Positions 6,638 to 15,289 of a DNA stretch of 43,475 bases are shown here, piece by piece (the first letter of the stretch is position 1; each line of letters opens with the position of its first letter). Source of the stretch: Bacteroidota bacterium (GTDB lineage: Bacteria > Bacteroidota > Bacteroidia > Palsa-948); contig JACQAL010000067.1 of the NCBI GenBank assembly GCA_016195025.1, positions 1 through 43,475 of the forward strand, given 5' to 3'. Made by a program: the position numbers and the translations under genes. The notes below the pieces were generated by a model. That model had not been told where the DNA came from. It worked only from the letters and a program-made list of their open reading frames with translations, and did not search any database.

Positions 6638-8064
6638 CAGCGGGGAAAATTTTTTATTGCTTCATTTATTAAATCCAGCATTTGCGGGGGCGGATTAAAT
6701 CCCAGATAAATTACCAAACCGAGTAAAATAAATTGAGAAGAGGATTCATGCCATTTTATATTTTCTACATTTTCATCCTTAAAATTTACAGCGGGAGTAA
6801 AAAGAAGTTTGAAAATATTTTTTCCAAATGCCCATATGATTACAGCGAGAAGAATTAAGATGATAACAAGAACAAAAATATAATGTGCTTCAAAGAGAGA
6901 ACGGAAAATTAAAAATTCGCTTATAAACATTCCTGAAGGGGGTATTGCAGCTGCACAAAGAAATCCGAACAGAAGTACGAGCGCACCTGCAAGGTTATAA
7001 TTGAAATAATTTCCTGTGTCAAAAATATTTTTGCTTTTATAAATCCGGTAAACCTGCCCAACCTGAAAAAACATTCCTGCTTTTGTGAAGGCGTGAAAAA
7101 TAATATGAAGGATGGCGGCATAATAACCGATTCCTCCTGCGGCAATTCCTAAAAAAATAATTCCCATGTGCTCCACGCTTGAATAAGCAAGCATTCGCTT
7201 GATGTTTTTCACCTTAAGCATATATACTGCCGCCACAAAAACCGAAAGCGCGCCCGCAATGATGAGCAGATTACTCGCCCACACGCGCAGCGAAGTTTGC
7301 GCAACCACTTCGTAAAAACGAAAAATGCCTATGAAGCCCACATTCATCAGTGCACTGGAAAAAAGCGCGCCCGCTGGCGAAGGCGCTTTATCCTTCGCGT
7401 CAATACCGGCAGTATACATCGGCACAAGTCCTGCTTTCACTGTCAAACCCGTGAACACGAAAATGAAAGCAAGCCGCATCCAGAATTCATTCAGCGAAGA
7501 AGCGTGTGCGAGAAGTGATGAAAAAGATAAATCGGTGCTGCCGCTCTGCTGGAGCGCAATGCTGAGAAAAAGAATTCCGATGAACACGAGCGTAATGCTG
7601 ATGGAGCAAACAAAAATATATTTCCAGGTTCCTTCGAGCGAACGGATATTTCTCCTGTGATAAACAAGTGCGGAAGCAGAAAGCGTGGTGAGTTCAATAA
7701 ATACCCAGGTGACTGCAATGTGAGAAGAAAGATACGCAGCGCTCATTGCCATAATTAAAACGACCATTGCAGAAAAATAAATGGCGCGCTGCCGCGGAAT
7801 TTCTTTATGCTTCAGAAAATAAATATAACTGTGATAAAATGCCGGAATGCTGATGATGCTGAGTGTTGCAAGAAGAATAATTGCCAGCGCGTCAATCCTG
7901 AAAAAACTAAGTTCTTCACTATGAAGATGCGTATAAGAATAAATCGTGAATGCCCACTGAAGAATCAGAAAAATAAAAACCAGAAAATAATTTATTGTAC
8001 GGTGTCGGTTGAAAAAAATTATTCCGCTGATAATTCCTGCCCCTGTTAAATAAATTGCAATCAT
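6637..8064 (-). CDS. HyfF-like antiporter-type membrane subunit
   Basis: This 475-residue multi-spanning protein belongs to the NuoN/MrpD/HyfF proton-channel family. The key charged residues are kept: the Glu of VFIELTTLS (Glu124) and the Lys of GLTVKAGLVPM (Lys210), both central to the proton path in homologues. Another polar patch is LKVKNIKRMLAYSSVEHMG. The gene begins directly after the hyfE stop with no spacer and overlaps hyfG by one base. In the complex it would sit in the membrane arm beside HyfB and move protons or sodium ions. Which ion, and whether it is driven by redox at all here, cannot be read from the sequence. Confidence 0.9.
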   Translation of the reverse strand: MIAIYLTGAGIISGIIFFNRHRTINYFLVFIFLILQWAFTIYSYTHLHSEELSFFRIDALAIILLATLSIISIPAFYHSYIYFLKHKEIPRQRAIYFSAMVVLIMAMSAAYLSSHIAVTWVFIELTTLSASALVYHRRNIRSLEGTWKYIFVCSISITLVFIGILFLSIALQQSGSTDLSFSSLLAHASSLNEFWMRLAFIFVFTGLTVKAGLVPMYTAGIDAKDKAPSPAGALFSSALMNVGFIGIFRFYEVVAQTSLRVWASNLLIIAGALSVFVAAVYMLKVKNIKRMLAYSSVEHMGIIFLGIAAGGIGYYAAILHIIFHAFTKAGMFFQVGQVYRIYKSKNIFDTGNYFNYNLAGALVLLFGFLCAAAIPPSGMFISEFLIFRSLFEAHYIFVLVIILILLAVIIWAFGKNIFKLLFTPAVNFKDENVENIKWHESSSQFILLGLVIYLGFNPPPQMLDLINEAIKNFPR

Positions 8065-8694
8065 TTAATCTCTCAGTGATTTTAATTGTTCCACATCACC
8101 GTCTTTAATTACATCGCCTATTTTATTCACAAAAATTCCAAGAAGAAGAACGCTTACAAAAATGTCAAGAAGAATTCCGGTATTCACGAGCATCGGCATT
8201 TCGCTTCCCACAGCAAGAGAAAGAATGAATACGCAATTTTCAAGAACGAGGTAGCCCATTACGTGCGTGATGAGTTTTCTTCGTGTGACAATGATGTACA
8301 ATCCGGTGAACAAAGTGGAGAGCGCAACTACAAAAAATATTTTGTTGATGCTTCCATCCACAATGGCGGAAGATAAAATATAGGAAAGCACTATGATAAC
8401 GGTGATGATGATGAGCGAAAAAAAATTATGGAGATAGGGCTCGGCTTCGCGGGTGATTTTATTTTTCCGGATTACATAATTCAAAAACCACGGCACGGCA
8501 ATGGTTTTGAAAATAATTGTCTCCAGCAGAATGAAAATAAGATTGAGCGGATTGATTTCAATCAGGTTGATAAATGCAATTCCGAAAAGAAGTATTCCCT
8601 GGAAAGCAAGAATTTTTATATAGGTGAGCAGTCGTTTAGCAATGCCGATATAAACGAGCGTAATAATAAAAGTTATGAGCAGAACGTTTGTCAT
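8065..8694 (-). CDS. HyfE-like membrane subunit (NuoK type)
   Basis: This 209-residue protein has about six hydrophobic segments and resembles HyfE, a NuoK/MrpC-related subunit found with HyfF and HyfB in group 4 hydrogenases. Seen features are NPLNLIFILLETIIFKTIAVPWFLN, with a conserved acidic residue in a membrane helix (LLETIIFKT), and LVLENCVFILSLAVG, with a second Glu in a helix (LEN). Both fit the buried glutamates of NuoK-type subunits. It is one base downstream of hyfC and abuts hyfF. It would link the quinone-site-like region around HyfC to the antiporter-like subunits. Confidence 0.87.
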   Translation of the reverse strand: MTNVLLITFIITLVYIGIAKRLLTYIKILAFQGILLFGIAFINLIEINPLNLIFILLETIIFKTIAVPWFLNYVIRKNKITREAEPYLHNFFSLIIITVIIVLSYILSSAIVDGSINKIFFVVALSTLFTGLYIIVTRRKLITHVMGYLVLENCVFILSLAVGSEMPMLVNTGILLDIFVSVLLLGIFVNKIGDVIKDGDVEQLKSLRD

Positions 8695-8695
8695 A

Positions 8696-9601
8696 TCAGA
8701 GCAAATTATTTTTCATCAGAAGAATTCCTATGAAAATTAAAAGTGCAACCGATGAAAGCGTAAAAATAAATTGCGGATTGTGATTCATTCGGAAACGCGC
8801 CATAAATGATTCAATCAATCCAATGATTATTGCAAATGCGATTTGCGTAGCAGCGAAAATTAAAATGTCAATATGAATCGGAAATCCTCCGAAGAAAAAA
8901 TTTGCTATAAGCGCGCCATACATTGCGAATTTCAAATTGCCTGTGAAAAGAATTAATCCCAAATCAAAACCGCTGTTGTCAAGAATCATCACTTCGTGAA
9001 TCATCGTGAGTTCAAGATGAGTTTTCGGGTCATCCACAGGCATGCGTGAATTTTCCACCATCGCGAGCATCACAAGCATGTATGTGCCCAATACACCAAT
9101 AGCATAAGAAATGTACGAACCAAAATGGAGCGATGAAAATAAATCCGCAAAAGAAATTTTTCCAGTCATCATCGCAAAACATCCTATGAGAATAAAAAGT
9201 GCCGGCTCGGCAAGCATGGAATAAAGCGCTTCGCGGCTAGCGCCCATTCCCTCAAAACTGCTTCCGGTATCAAGCGAAGAAACAATCATAAAGAATTTTC
9301 CGAGCGCGAGGATATAAATAAAAAATAAAAAGTCGCCCTCAAAAGAAATTATTCCTTTGTGATTTCCGAATGGAACGACAAGGATTGCCGCCAGCACTGA
9401 AGAAAAATAAATTGCCGGAGCTATTTGAAAAATGATGCTCGATGTTTTGCTGTATACTGCTCCTTTTTTCAATAGGCGGAAAATATCTTTAAGCGGCTGA
9501 AAAATTTCCGGACCTTTTCTTCCGGAAGCAATGCTTTTTGTACGGATAATAATTCCCGGGAAAAACAAAGAAGCGAAAATTATCAGAACGAAACTTGGCA
9601 T
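8696..9601 (-). CDS. HyfC-like membrane subunit (NuoH type)
   Basis: This 301-residue membrane protein is related to NuoH/HycD/HyfC, which anchors the peripheral arm to the membrane. Signatures: RKGPEIFQPLKDIFRLLKK after the first helix, and VENSRMPVDDPKTHLELTMIH in the loop that in complex I forms part of the quinone cavity. The charged residues of that loop are kept although the redox subunits have lost their cofactors. It lies one base after hyfB and one base before hyfE. Length and topology (about eight helices) are normal for the family. Confidence 0.9.
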   Translation of the reverse strand: MPSFVLIIFASLFFPGIIIRTKSIASGRKGPEIFQPLKDIFRLLKKGAVYSKTSSIIFQIAPAIYFSSVLAAILVVPFGNHKGIISFEGDFLFFIYILALGKFFMIVSSLDTGSSFEGMGASREALYSMLAEPALFILIGCFAMMTGKISFADLFSSLHFGSYISYAIGVLGTYMLVMLAMVENSRMPVDDPKTHLELTMIHEVMILDNSGFDLGLILFTGNLKFAMYGALIANFFFGGFPIHIDILIFAATQIAFAIIIGLIESFMARFRMNHNPQFIFTLSSVALLIFIGILLMKNNLL

Positions 9602-9602
9602 A

Positions 9603-11639
9603 TCACATATTCTTTAAAAATGAAAACAATGAATTGATTACATCGGCAATGAGCGGAAAAAATATTACGAGCAAAATAAAAATCACACCGTATAAAACAT
9701 AATGCTGAGCATTGCCGCTCTGAAGAAATGAAAACCTGTTGAGAAAGCTTTTCAGCAGGAAAATAATTGTGTCTATGAATTTTTCTTCCAGTTTGTCTTC
9801 AGCGTGCGTCTCATAAAAAACCGGCTTGGGAAAAATTTCATCTATGAGTTTTTCTTTTTTATGAATGGATAAAACCGGTTTTGCAAGTTTGCGGTAGGAG
9901 CGGATAAAGGAATTTGCGGTGTATTGCATTCTGCCTGCATCGCCCGCATAGCCGCAGCCCCAGGTTGAAGAAAAGGAAATTTCTTTTTCTCTTGTGATTT
10001 GTCTTCTCACTAAAAAAATAAAACTGCAAAGCAAAATAAATCCTGCCGAACAAATTCCGATGAGCGTCATTGTATTTATTGTGCTGTCAAAAACCCCTAT
10101 TCCCATAGGAGAATTTATCCTGGAAGTAAACATTGCGATTGGCGCGGAAAGCAACCGGACAAAAAATTCGGGAAAGATTCCAATAGAAATAATTAAAGCC
10201 AAAACGAGATACATCGGAAATAAATTTCCTGCAGAAACTTCCTGCGCTTCGATGGAAAGCGAATTCCGGGGAGTTCCGAGAAAAACAATTCCGAACGCTT
10301 TTGTGAAGCAGAGCAGCGCAAGCCCGCCTATGAGCGCAAGCCCGAGAACGGAAAACACAAAAGATAAAACGGAAATATTTTCCGCGCCCGCAATTCCTTT
10401 AAACAAACCCGAATAAATTAAAAACTCCGAAACAAATCCGTTAAAAGGCGGAAGCCCGCAAATTGCCAGTGCAGAAAGCAAAAATAAAATTCCCGTGTGA
10501 GGCATTCTCTTAATAAGCCCTCCAAGTTGTTCCACATTCAGCGTTTGAGCTTTCAGGTAAACATTTCCCGCGCAGTAAAACAAAAGCGATTTGAAGAGAG
10601 AGTGATTCAGCACGTGAAGCAATCCGCCTGCAAATCCGAGCGAAGCGAGAAGAAAATTATTTGTCCCGATACCGATGCATCCAAGTCCGATTCCGATTCC
10701 AATGATTCCGATATTTTCAATGCTGTGATATGCGAGAAGTTTTTTCAAGTTATGCTGAACAATGGCGAGCATCACTCCGTAAATTCCTGAAATCACCGAG
10801 ATGAAAAGAATAAAATATCCAACGAAAGTAAAATCCGTATGAATAAAAAAAAGCATTCTCAGGATTCCATAAATCCCCATCTTGATAATAATTCCCGACA
10901 TCACTCCGGAAATATGCGAAGGCGCAACAGGATGTGCATATGGAAGCCACGTGTGAAATGGAACAAATCCTGCTTTGAAAGCAAATCCGAAAAAGAAGCA
11001 GATAAAAAGAATTATCCCGGTTAATGCGGATTTTTCCGAAGTGAAATTCCGGATGGAAGAAAAATCGTACGAGCCGGTTTGCGAAGCAATCCATATAAAC
11101 GCGATGGTGAGAAAAAGAACTCCGATGTGCGACTGAATGAGAAAATTAATTCCTGCTTTGAGTGTAGCACGTTTTGTGTGTTCAAAAATTACCAGCACAA
11201 AAGAAGAAAGCGTCATCACTTCCCATATAATAAGGAAGAGCAAACTATTTTGCACGCAGCAGATAGCAAGCAATGAAGTGTGCATCAGTATATATGAAAT
11301 CCAATGCAATGAAAGATTTGATTTCTGCTCTTCGTATTTTTTCATATAATGAATTCCATAAAGAGCGCCAGTGACAGCCGTAAAATTGATAACAAGAATG
11401 AACCAGGCGGAAAGCGCGTCAATGCGAAGAGAAATATTTCCCAAAAAATTATTTCCCGGAAAAATCATGTCAAAAGAATTTCCTGAAAGCACATCAACTG
11501 CAAGAGCCGATGTTGCAACGGCATTCAAAAAGACGAAGAGAAAACAAATTCTGGATTTCAAACCGGCAGGAAGAAGCGGGATGAAAATTATTCCTGCAAG
11601 AGTTATAACTAATGTCAGAAGCAAAAAATTACTGTACAT
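9603..11639 (-). CDS. HyfB-like antiporter-type membrane subunit (NuoL type)
   Basis: This 678-residue protein is the first gene of the operon. It is a long NuoL/MrpA-like ion-channel subunit with about 16 hydrophobic segments. The channel residues are present: Glu140 in LIIWEVMTLSS and Lys222 in GFAFKAGFVPFHTWLPYAHP, plus AYHSIENIGIIG further on. The C-terminal part holds the STWGCGYAGDAGRMQYTANSF segment typical of HyfB/HycC and a final membrane helix (YVLYGVIFILLVIFF). No HyfD homologue is found, so the complex has two antiporter-like subunits (HyfB, HyfF) rather than three. The start at 11639 follows a candidate promoter at 11689-11722. Confidence 0.92.
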   Translation of the reverse strand: MYSNFLLLTLVITLAGIIFIPLLPAGLKSRICFLFVFLNAVATSALAVDVLSGNSFDMIFPGNNFLGNISLRIDALSAWFILVINFTAVTGALYGIHYMKKYEEQKSNLSLHWISYILMHTSLLAICCVQNSLLFLIIWEVMTLSSFVLVIFEHTKRATLKAGINFLIQSHIGVLFLTIAFIWIASQTGSYDFSSIRNFTSEKSALTGIILFICFFFGFAFKAGFVPFHTWLPYAHPVAPSHISGVMSGIIIKMGIYGILRMLFFIHTDFTFVGYFILFISVISGIYGVMLAIVQHNLKKLLAYHSIENIGIIGIGIGLGCIGIGTNNFLLASLGFAGGLLHVLNHSLFKSLLFYCAGNVYLKAQTLNVEQLGGLIKRMPHTGILFLLSALAICGLPPFNGFVSEFLIYSGLFKGIAGAENISVLSFVFSVLGLALIGGLALLCFTKAFGIVFLGTPRNSLSIEAQEVSAGNLFPMYLVLALIISIGIFPEFFVRLLSAPIAMFTSRINSPMGIGVFDSTINTMTLIGICSAGFILLCSFIFLVRRQITREKEISFSSTWGCGYAGDAGRMQYTANSFIRSYRKLAKPVLSIHKKEKLIDEIFPKPVFYETHAEDKLEEKFIDTIIFLLKSFLNRFSFLQSGNAQHYVLYGVIFILLVIFFPLIADVINSLFSFLKNM

Positions 11640-11688
11640 AAATCAAAAAATAAAGTGCAAATCACTGCGTCAAAAACATTTCGCGAGC

Positions 11689-11722
11689 CAAAGATAAGTT
11701 TTATTGATTTCATAGATGACAA
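11689..11722 (-). promoter_or_regulatory. Candidate promoter of the Hyf-like/paaE operon
   Basis: Read on the minus strand, TTG (11722-11720) is followed after 23 bases by TATCTTTG (11696-11689), a full match to TAnnTTTG. The spacer is slightly longer than the usual 19-21. The -7 box lies 49 bases before the hyfB ATG. The 138-base gap also has to hold the promoter of paaA on the other strand, for which only a weak TATATTTA candidate is visible, so the two units may share regulation. Confidence 0.5.
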
Positions 11723-11777
11723 AAATCATAGTTGAGATTTCATTCGTATATTTACCTTCGCTACAATAAATTTCAAA

Positions 11778-12713
11778 ATGGAAAATATTAATTTTGAAGA
11801 CAACTTCGAATCCAAACTTTCGCGCAATGAAAATATTGAGCCGAAGGATTGGATGCCCGAAGATTACCGCAAGGCAAACATCCGCCAGATTTCACAGCAC
11901 GCGCATTCCGAAATCATTGGTATGCTTCCCGAAGGAAACTGGATTACACGCGCGCCTTCGCTGAGAAGAAAAATGGTGCTGCTCGCTAAAGTGCAGGATG
12001 AAGCGGGGCACGGGCTTTATCTTTATTCCGCTTGTGAAACTCTGGGAATTTCCCGCGAAGAAATTCTTGACCAGCTTTATACCGGCAAAGCAAAATATTC
12101 TTCCATCTTTAATTATCCTACGCTCACGTGGGCAGACATGGGCGCAATCGGCTGGCTCGTGGATGGCGCGGCAATTATGAATCAGGTGATGCTGCAGCGA
12201 ACTTCTTATGGTCCCTATGCGCGCGCGATGGTTCGCATTTGCAAAGAAGAAAGTTTTCATCAGCGCCAGGGATATGAAATTATGTGCACGCTCGCAAAAG
12301 GTTCTCCCGCACAAAAAGAAATGGCGCAGGATGCTTTGAACCGCTGGTGGTGGCCAACGCTGATGATGTTCGGTCCGCCCGATAAAGAATCAATTCACAC
12401 AGCGCAGGCGGTGAAATGGAAAATTAAGCGCGAGACCAACGACCAGTTGCGCCAGCGATTCGTAAACCAAACGGTTCCGCAGGGAGAAATGATTGGCTTG
12501 ACTTTCCCCGATGAAAAATTAAAATGGAATGAATCGAAAAAGAATTATGATTTTGGTGAACCGAACTGGGAAGAATTTCAGAATGTGATTCACGGAAACG
12601 GGCCTTGCAATAAAGAAAGATTGAGCACACGCGTTACAGCACACAAAGAAGGAAAATGGGTTCGCGAAGCATTGGAAGCATACGCAAACAAAAAGAAAAA
12701 AGTCGCAGCATAA
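11778..12713 (+). CDS. paaA: Phenylacetyl-CoA epoxidase catalytic subunit PaaA
   Basis: This 311-residue di-iron oxygenase subunit forms, with PaaC, the epoxidase that converts phenylacetyl-CoA and O2 to ring-1,2-epoxyphenylacetyl-CoA. The iron ligands expected from E. coli PaaA are all in place: Glu45 (AHSEIIG), Glu75 and His78 (DEAGH), Asp129 (WLVDG), Glu158 and His161 ([10 protein letters not shown]). The length is normal. It is first in paaABCD, divergent from the Hyf-like operon. Genes for the ligase paaK, isomerase paaG and hydrolase paaZ are not in the window. Confidence 0.96.
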   Translation: MENINFEDNFESKLSRNENIEPKDWMPEDYRKANIRQISQHAHSEIIGMLPEGNWITRAPSLRRKMVLLAKVQDEAGHGLYLYSACETLGISREEILDQLYTGKAKYSSIFNYPTLTWADMGAIGWLVDGAAIMNQVMLQRTSYGPYARAMVRICKEESFHQRQGYEIMCTLAKGSPAQKEMAQDALNRWWWPTLMMFGPPDKESIHTAQAVKWKIKRETNDQLRQRFVNQTVPQGEMIGLTFPDEKLKWNESKKNYDFGEPNWEEFQNVIHGNGPCNKERLSTRVTAHKEGKWVREALEAYANKKKKVAA

Positions 12714-12725
12714 AAATATTTTACT

Positions 12726-13010
12726 ATGTCAGACCAGGGAATAGTTTGGGAAGTTTTCGTGCAGAAAAAACCGGGACAGCCGTTCGTTCACTGCGGAAAT
12801 GTTCACGCGCACGATGCCGAACTTGCATTGCAAAACGCCCGCGACCTTTACGCGCGAAGAAATGAAGGCACTGCGCTTTGGGTAGTTCCCGCAAAATATA
12901 TTGTGGCTTCCTCGCCCGAAGATGTCGGTCCTTTCTTTGATCCGGCAAACGAAAAAATTTATCGTCACCCGACTTTCTATACTGTACCGGAAGGAATCAG
13001 CCATATGTAA
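12726..13010 (+). CDS. paaB: Phenylacetyl-CoA epoxidase subunit PaaB
   Basis: This 94-residue small subunit is of normal PaaB length, with IVWEVFVQKKPGQPFVHCG near the start and LWVVPAKYIVASSPED near the end, as in known PaaB. It has no cofactor site; PaaB is thought to bridge the PaaAC core with the PaaE reductase. It starts 12 bases after paaA. PaaE itself is encoded 7.4 kb away on the other strand, so the usual paaABCDE order is broken. Confidence 0.95.
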   Translation: MSDQGIVWEVFVQKKPGQPFVHCGNVHAHDAELALQNARDLYARRNEGTALWVVPAKYIVASSPEDVGPFFDPANEKIYRHPTFYTVPEGISHM

Positions 13011-13060
13011 AATGTAAGATGGCAAAAGGCAGATGGATTTTTTTCTATGACTAAAAACTA

Positions 13061-13819
13061 ATGACTAATAAGGAAGCACTTTTCAATTATTGTCTCCGCC
13101 TTGGCGATAACAATTTAATTCTCGGCCATCGCTTGTCTGAATGGACTGGGCGCGGACCGATGCTTGAAGAAGAAATGGCATTGTGCAACATTGCGCTTGA
13201 TTTGCTCGGACAGGCAAATTCTTTTTTGCAATACGCGGCAAAAGTCGAAGCGAAAGGACGCAGCGAAGATGATTTGGCTTATTTGAGAAATGATCGGGAA
13301 TTTTTTAACACGCTTCTTGCCGAACATCCGAATGGTGATTATGCTTTCACGATCATGCGGCAATTTTTAATGAGTGCGTTTGATTTTTATTTTTATGACG
13401 AGCTGAAAAAATCTTCTGACGAAACTCTTGCGGGAATTGCTGCTAAGGCACATAAAGAAATTACTTACCATCTCCGGCATTCTTCCAATTGGGCAGAAAG
13501 ATTGGGCGATGGAACCGAAGAAAGTCATTCGAGAATTCAAAATGCTTTGGATGAACTCTGGAGATTCACAGCCGAACTTTTTGAAATGAATGAAGTGGAT
13601 GGACTTCTTTTGAAAGAAAAAATTTCTGTGGATTTAAAATCCATCAAACCAAAATGGGAAAAACTTGTGAATGAAGTTTTACAGCGCGCAACTCTGAAAA
13701 TTCCTGTGAATACTTTTATGCAACGCGGCTCCCGCGATGGAAAACATACCGAACATCTCGGCTATCTTCTTGCCGAAATGCAGCACCTGCACCGAACACA
13801 TCCCGGAGTGCAGTGGTAA
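13061..13819 (+). CDS. paaC: Phenylacetyl-CoA epoxidase structural subunit PaaC
   Basis: This 252-residue ferritin-like subunit is related to PaaA but without a full iron site. Recognisable segments are DNNLILGHRLSEWTGRGP, EEEMALCNIALDLLGQA, DREFFNTLLAEHPNGDYAFTIMRQF and a C-terminal HTEHLGYLLAEMQ. It supports PaaA and helps bind the CoA substrate. The gap after paaB is 50 bases. The start codon itself lies in a run of 7-bp units (ATGACTA, AAAACTA, ATGACTA at 13047-13067); the first ATG in that run meets a stop after four codons, so 13061 is the start. Confidence 0.95.
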   Translation: MTNKEALFNYCLRLGDNNLILGHRLSEWTGRGPMLEEEMALCNIALDLLGQANSFLQYAAKVEAKGRSEDDLAYLRNDREFFNTLLAEHPNGDYAFTIMRQFLMSAFDFYFYDELKKSSDETLAGIAAKAHKEITYHLRHSSNWAERLGDGTEESHSRIQNALDELWRFTAELFEMNEVDGLLLKEKISVDLKSIKPKWEKLVNEVLQRATLKIPVNTFMQRGSRDGKHTEHLGYLLAEMQHLHRTHPGVQW

Positions 13820-13872
13820 TATGACGAATGTCATTCTGAAAATCTCCTTTTTTATTCGTAACTTTAACTTGA

Positions 13873-14337
13873 ATGAATACGGACGTTAAATATTCACGAA
13901 AAGAAATTCTGAATCTTCTTTCTGAAATTCCAGATCCGGAAATTCCTGTTATTAATATTCATGAGCTTGGGGTTTTGCGTGATGTTATTGTGAACGAAAA
14001 GGAAGTGGAAATAATTATTACTCCTACTTACTCCGGTTGCCCTGCAATGAAGCAAATCGAAAATGATATTGTGTCGAAACTAAAAGAAAACGGAATTGAA
14101 AATGTGAAAGTGAAATCGATTTTTTCTCCAGCGTGGACGACCGATTGGATTACCGATGAAGCAAAAGAAAAACTCAGAAAGTTTGGAATTGCTCCGCCAA
14201 CTCAAAGAAAAGTGAAATGTCCGCACTGCAACTCCGAAAACACAGAAGTAATTTCTCAGTTTGGCTCAACGGCTTGCAAAGCGCTTTACCGGTGCAATGA
14301 TTGCAAAGAGCCGTTTGATTATTTTAAATGTCATTAA
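13873..14337 (+). CDS. paaD: PaaD, iron-sulfur carrier-type maturation protein
   Basis: This 154-residue protein has an N-terminal MIP18/DUF59-type domain (LLSEIPDPEIPVINIHELGVLRDV, then PTYSGCPAM) and a C-terminal zinc-ribbon-like part: CPHCNSENTEVISQFGSTACKALYRC, CNDCKEPFDYFKCH. PaaD is needed for active epoxidase and is thought to act in iron-sulfur or metal-centre assembly. It starts 53 bases after paaC; that gap contains a short ATGAC/GTCAT palindrome. Its stop codon overlaps the stop of the convergent universal stress gene, the two sharing TTAA at 14334-14337. Confidence 0.94.
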   Translation: MNTDVKYSRKEILNLLSEIPDPEIPVINIHELGVLRDVIVNEKEVEIIITPTYSGCPAMKQIENDIVSKLKENGIENVKVKSIFSPAWTTDWITDEAKEKLRKFGIAPPTQRKVKCPHCNSENTEVISQFGSTACKALYRCNDCKEPFDYFKCH

Positions 14338-15224
14338 CGAGCGCCATCAAAAGCCGTTTTGTACTTGCGCATCTGGGGAATAATGCTCATCACAGGAATA
14401 TCGGAATTGTTAACAACTTCCTGCGCAGTGGAACCAATGAACATGCGCGTAAAATTTGTTTCCTGCTGAGTCATAATAATCATAAGGTCACCGTCCACTT
14501 TATGCGCGTAATCAATAATGCACTGCGCAAGAGAATCTTCTCCTTTCACCGCTTTGATAATTTCAGCCGTGCATTCCACGCCTTGTTTCTGAATGAAAAC
14601 TTTTACTTGCTCCAACTGGCGCGTAAGTTTGTTTACAATAAATTCATCGGTGCTTTGCAAAACAGAAACAACGCGAATGGCCGCTTTATATGAACCGAGT
14701 TTTGCTACTTCAATTGCCTGGCGAACTTTATCTCTCGTTTCTTTCGTAAGGTCGAGCGGAAGAACAATGTTCTTACATCCTTCGCGATGCGCTTTTCCCT
14801 TAATCGTAATCACCGGGCAATTTGCTTCCCGCACCACGCGCAGCGCATTCGAGCCGATAAAAAGTTTGCCGATTTTTTTTCTGCTGCTGCACCCCATAAT
14901 AATCATCAGCGCACTGGTCAGATCGGCTACTTCAATTATTTTTTCATATGCTTTTCCGCGGGCAATCATTGTATCAACATGCATGTTGCTTTTCTTTTGC
15001 GTTTCTTCAGCAAGTTTGTCAAGTTTTTTTTGAATATCTTTTTTCATATCACTAATCATTTTTGCAGTAGCAATATTCAGAAATCCACTTTCTTCTATAA
15101 CATACAGAAGAAGAATTTCGGCATTATATTCTCTTGCCAGATTATAAGATTGTCCGAGTGCAATTAATGATTGCTCAGAGAAATCAATCGGGACAAGGAT
15201 TTCATTTTTAATTGACTTTGCCAT
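14334..15224 (-). CDS. Universal stress protein with two UspA domains
   Basis: From the ATG at 15224 the product is 296 residues. The first domain (about 1-145) starts IKNEILVPIDFSEQSLIALG and ends with the nucleotide-binding motif MGCSSRKKIGKLFIGSNALRVV. The second (about 150-296) repeats the fold with IVLPLDLTKETRDKVR and FTRMFIGSTAQEVVNNSDIPVMSI, but lacks the full glycine motif. Such tandem Usp proteins are cytosolic and often bind ATP; the role is stress survival in a broad sense. The open frame runs up to 15305, but the upstream part is not Usp-like and overlaps the divergent promoter. Proximity to the paa genes does not by itself imply a role there. Confidence 0.9.
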   Translation of the reverse strand: MAKSIKNEILVPIDFSEQSLIALGQSYNLAREYNAEILLLYVIEESGFLNIATAKMISDMKKDIQKKLDKLAEETQKKSNMHVDTMIARGKAYEKIIEVADLTSALMIIMGCSSRKKIGKLFIGSNALRVVREANCPVITIKGKAHREGCKNIVLPLDLTKETRDKVRQAIEVAKLGSYKAAIRVVSVLQSTDEFIVNKLTRQLEQVKVFIQKQGVECTAEIIKAVKGEDSLAQCIIDYAHKVDGDLMIIMTQQETNFTRMFIGSTAQEVVNNSDIPVMSIIPQMRKYKTAFDGAR

Positions 15225-15249
15225 AGGGATATAAATGTTGTTAGATTTG
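15217..15249 (+). promoter_or_regulatory. Well-formed Bacteroidota promoter of the nucleoside phosphorylase gene
   Basis: TTTG at 15217-15220, a 21-base spacer, then TAGATTTG at 15242-15249 matches TTTG-N19-21-TAnnTTTG in full. It overlaps the first codons of the universal stress gene on the other strand. Transcription should start near 15256, which supports the GTG at 15290 as the start codon over the TTG at 15254. Confidence 0.7.
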
Positions 15250-15289
15250 CATTTTGAATTGGGAGGCGAAAGTAGTAAAAATTTACAAA

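Noticed and set aside
3282-11639. Functional hydrogenase-4 or formate hydrogenlyase
   Set aside because: All four cysteines of the NiFe site are replaced in the large subunit; no formate dehydrogenase, maturation genes or C-terminal processing tail are seen.
3282-11639. Respiratory complex I (nuo operon)
   Set aside because: Subunit set and order (B, C, E, F, G, fused H-I) are of the Hyf type; NuoE, F, G, A, J and M homologues are absent.
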